Shown one piece after another: positions 61,421 to 64,000 of a stretch of DNA of 64,000 nt. A program made the position numbers and the translations under genes. The stretch is from Ktedonobacteria bacterium. GTDB lineage: Bacteria; Chloroflexota; Ktedonobacteria; Ktedonobacterales; JACDGC01. The first letter of the stretch is position 1. The number at the start of each line of letters is the position of its first letter. The notes below the pieces were generated by a model that saw only the letters and a program-made list of their open reading frames with translations, was not told where the DNA came from and did not search any database. The DNA lies in contig DAIDHM010000057.1 in assembly GCA_027459705.1 (NCBI GenBank), positions 22,106 through 86,105 of the forward strand, given 5' to 3'.

Positions 61421-62215
61421 ATGACAGCGATCTGTATCGCGAATAATAAAGGCGGTGTGGGCAAGACTACCACGGTCGTCAATCTCGCCGCGGGTCTGGC
61501 CCGACTAGGCCATTCTGTCCTGGTTGTGGACGCCGACGGACAGAGTAACGCGACCTATGCGCTGACAGGCTCAGTACATCCGACGCCGTCACTCTACGAC
61601 CTGCTTATGGACACGGCGAAGTTCGATCAGGCACTCTGGACAACCAATGAGGAGCATATCTGGCTCATTCCGGGTGATGGACGATTGCAAAACATCGATG
61701 TGGAACTAGCCGCGAAACCTGGACGCGAATGGCGTCTTACCCGGGCACTGAACGGCCAGAGCTTCGATTATATTCTCATCGATACGCCCCCATCTTTGGG
61801 CGTGGTGACACAAAACGCCCTGGTAGCCGCCCAGCATGTCATTGTTCCAGTCGCCCTCTCGGAATTCTCGTTGATCGGGATGGATAAATTACTGAGCACC
61901 ATCGATGAACTCAGCGATCAACTGGATATCGACGACCTGGATCTGCTTGGAATTGTTGTCACTTTCTATGAGGAGAATCGCCTCGGACGCGAAACGTTCG
62001 GCGTCCTGGAAAAGAAATTTGAAGGGCAACTCTTCGAGACGCACATCCCCAAACACAATAAAATTGAAGAGGCGCATCGCCGTAATGAGAGTGTCCTCAC
62101 CTTCGCCCCAACAAGTCCCGGTGGCCTGGCTTATGCCGAATTAGCACGCGAGGTGAAGAAACGCGCGACCTCAACCGGTGAGGCTTACTCCAGGCGCCGC
62201 GTCGCCCGCGGCTGA
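61421..62215 (+). CDS. ParA/Soj-family ATPase
   Basis: Deviant Walker A NNKGGVGKTTTVVNLAAGLARLGHSVLVVDADGQSNATYAL; ILIDTPPSLGVVTQNAL. Confidence 0.93.
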   Translation: MTAICIANNKGGVGKTTTVVNLAAGLARLGHSVLVVDADGQSNATYALTGSVHPTPSLYDLLMDTAKFDQALWTTNEEHIWLIPGDGRLQNIDVELAAKPGREWRLTRALNGQSFDYILIDTPPSLGVVTQNALVAAQHVIVPVALSEFSLIGMDKLLSTIDELSDQLDIDDLDLLGIVVTFYEENRLGRETFGVLEKKFEGQLFETHIPKHNKIEEAHRRNESVLTFAPTSPGGLAYAELAREVKKRATSTGEAYSRRRVARG

Positions 62216-62232
62216 AGCGGATCGAGTGCAGA

Positions 62233-62877
62233 ATGAGCGACGACGAATGCGCGACACCGCCATTGGCGCGCTTGTTGCGAGCGCTTGCCGATGAAGTGGC
62301 GCGGGACCCCGACCTCGCGGCGCGGGTCATGCGGGCCGCCGACCCCGAAGCGTTGCGATTGCTTGCTCCGCCAGCGACCGCTTCTGTTCCGTTAAGCAAA
62401 CAGATGGCCAACACGGATACCCTGCTCGCCACAGCATTACCTGGTTCCGACCTCTCACCCCTGGTACCCGATGAGGCTGCTGCCCCAGCATTGCCCGGAG
62501 ATGATCATGCACCATCAGGAACCACTCCGCGGCGAACCCGCTTGCCCCGCACGGGATCGCGCTTCGGGACACCGACCATCCCGGGCCGGGGCACCGAGCT
62601 TGGGCAGGGAGTGCCAGATCCCTTTGCTCTGTGGGCGGAGCGCGGAGAAGACGGGCTACGGGTCGTGTTGGATGGATTGCGCGCTGGAACTCTGCGCGCC
62701 ATCATTCGCGCCCACCAATTGGATCCTCAGGGCAAAATGCCCGCTAATGCGCCTGAACAACGCATGCGCGCACTGATCCTCAGTGCCAGTCGGCCAACCA
62801 GGGATGACGCCAGATCAGCCGCGGACCATCCGACATCTGGCACGCGGCGTAACCACACACGCCCCAAAGAAGGATGA
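62233..62877 (+). CDS. Hypothetical protein co-transcribed with ParA
   Basis: Starts 17 nt after parA; helical N-terminal region, Pro/Arg-rich middle, conserved-looking C-terminal helical block (DPFALWAERGEDGLRVVLDGLRAGTLRAIIRAHQLDP). Confidence 0.65.
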   Translation: MSDDECATPPLARLLRALADEVARDPDLAARVMRAADPEALRLLAPPATASVPLSKQMANTDTLLATALPGSDLSPLVPDEAAAPALPGDDHAPSGTTPRRTRLPRTGSRFGTPTIPGRGTELGQGVPDPFALWAERGEDGLRVVLDGLRAGTLRAIIRAHQLDPQGKMPANAPEQRMRALILSASRPTRDDARSAADHPTSGTRRNHTRPKEG

Positions 62878-62905
62878 TGAGGATGGCGAAGTGGAGGATA
62901 ATGGG

Positions 62906-63151
62906 CTATTCAGTAGCCGAGACGGAACTCTGGGCGAGCAGGGCGCGAGCGTAGGCTTCTGCCACTGTTTCTCCATCATAATAGCCAGCTTCGATCATGA
63001 CACGATAGCGACACTTCCAGCGTTTGGCTGCGGCGGGGGTCAAACGATACAGCACCCAGCCAGGGACGGCATCGTCGAGCGCGACACGTAACCCTACCTC
63101 ATCGGTAGGCAAATGACAAGCTACCAAAGCATTCGTAATCTCGGGGTTCAT
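62906..63151 (-). CDS. Small hypothetical protein
   Basis: MNPEITNALVACHLPTDEVGLRVALDDAVPGWVLYRLTPAAAKRWKCRYRVMIEAGYYDGETVAEAYARALLAQ; plausible globular composition. Confidence 0.5.
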   Translation of the reverse strand: MNPEITNALVACHLPTDEVGLRVALDDAVPGWVLYRLTPAAAKRWKCRYRVMIEAGYYDGETVAEAYARALLAQSSVSATE

Positions 63152-63200
63152 CACGTCACACATGCCGTCAAGCACCACCATCCTCCAGCCCAAAACAGGT

Positions 63201-63229
63201 GCCACGCGCCATGCGCCGTGGCGCGTGCC
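63201..63229 (-). terminator. Hairpin 3' of greA, terminator-like
   Basis: CACGCGCCA-tgcgccg-TGGCGCGTG just downstream of the greA stop; no T tract. Confidence 0.5.
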
Positions 63230-63246
63230 CCGATGAGCCAGGAGAC

Positions 63247-63735
63247 TCAGAGAATATCCAGCACATGATAGACAATCAGACCATTGGGGGTCTGCACGTT
63301 GACAATCTCGCCTTTTTTCTTCCCGAGCAATTCCTTGCCAACTGGCGATTCGGTCGAGATAAAATTGCGTTTCGGATCGGCTTCATGCGTGCTGACAATC
63401 GTGAATTCACGCTCTGCACCGGTATCATCTCGTTTTACCCGGACGCGAGTCCCGATCTGCACGGTCTGGGCGCCGGAGGTGAATTCGAGGGTACCAGAGT
63501 TATTGAGAAGCATCGTCAGTTCCAGGATTTCTCCTTCGGTTCGCGCTTGCTCATTTTTCGCATGCTCATAGGCGCTACTCTCACTGACGTCGCCGGCTTC
63601 CTTCGCTTCATGAATATCTTCAGCGATCTGCGGCCGCTGCACTTCGAGGAGGTACCGCAGACGCTCTTCTAGCTTGGCGCGACCCTCGGCGGTCAGCAAA
63701 GGGCGTTGTCCATCTTGCGAACCATTATTGGCCAT
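63247..63735 (-). CDS. greA: Transcription elongation factor GreA
   Basis: LTAEGRAKLEERLRYLLEVQRPQIAEDIHEAKEAGDVSESSAYEHAKNEQARTEGEILELTMLL; DPKRNFISTESPVGKELLGKKKGEIV. Confidence 0.96.
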   Translation of the reverse strand: MANNGSQDGQRPLLTAEGRAKLEERLRYLLEVQRPQIAEDIHEAKEAGDVSESSAYEHAKNEQARTEGEILELTMLLNNSGTLEFTSGAQTVQIGTRVRVKRDDTGAEREFTIVSTHEADPKRNFISTESPVGKELLGKKKGEIVNVQTPNGLIVYHVLDIL

Positions 63736-64000
63736 ATCAGGCTGCTCCTTAGTTTCACTGCCGCGCCCGGCACATCGCGCACCACATCAATGCGGATCGA
63801 TATCCGTTCAGGGCCGGGTTCCCGCACCACTGTTCGCCATGTGCGAACAAGACGCCGCCCGTGGTCCTTTTGCAGGAGGCACGCGCGGCACGATCGCTTG
63901 GATCAGCGGGCAATCGCGAAAGTCTATGAGGAGTGCACCCACACGCATGTGGGGAACATGTGCACATTCTTGTGGGATAGCCGCCCGGCATCGGTTTCCT

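Noticed and set aside
63755-63991. 78-aa ORF on - strand at the window end
   Set aside because: Cys/Arg/His-rich, no RBS support, no recognisable domain.

Overview
This is a high-GC, gene-dense chromosomal window. Gene content (COG4986-type ABC system, baeRF/Vms1-like protein, DUF4012, many receiver-only response regulators) suggests Chloroflexota, which is an inference. I support about 55 protein genes, two tRNAs (Leu-CAG and Lys-CTT), one clear M-box (ykoK-type Mg2+) riboswitch, several hairpins and two IS256-family transposase remnants. Most genes are housekeeping or metabolic: tyrA, rdgB, methylmalonyl-CoA mutase large subunit, PduO-type adenosyltransferase, dnaE, greA, acyl-CoA dehydrogenase, P450, MFS, Na+/H+ antiporter. 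There are also several two-component clusters.

The strongest leads are: (1) an M-box riboswitch with a ~390-nt leader upstream of a duplicated-permease ABC transporter plus an ATPase with an AAA-associated C-terminal domain. Such transporters are usually annotated nitrate/sulfonate, so this points to a divalent-cation transporter. The leader also holds a 17-codon Pro-rich ORF reminiscent of MgtL. (2) A membrane-anchored Cas4-like PD-(D/E)XK protein split into two overlapping genes, with a degraded catalytic motif. (3) An AT-rich DUF4012 gene bracketed by two IS256 C-terminal remnants in the same orientation. (4) A formate/nitrite-family transporter interrupted exactly at a T7 run. (5) An enolase-superfamily epimerase fused to an HD domain, with an internal SD/ATG at the junction. 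All calls are by eye from motifs. No database search was run.
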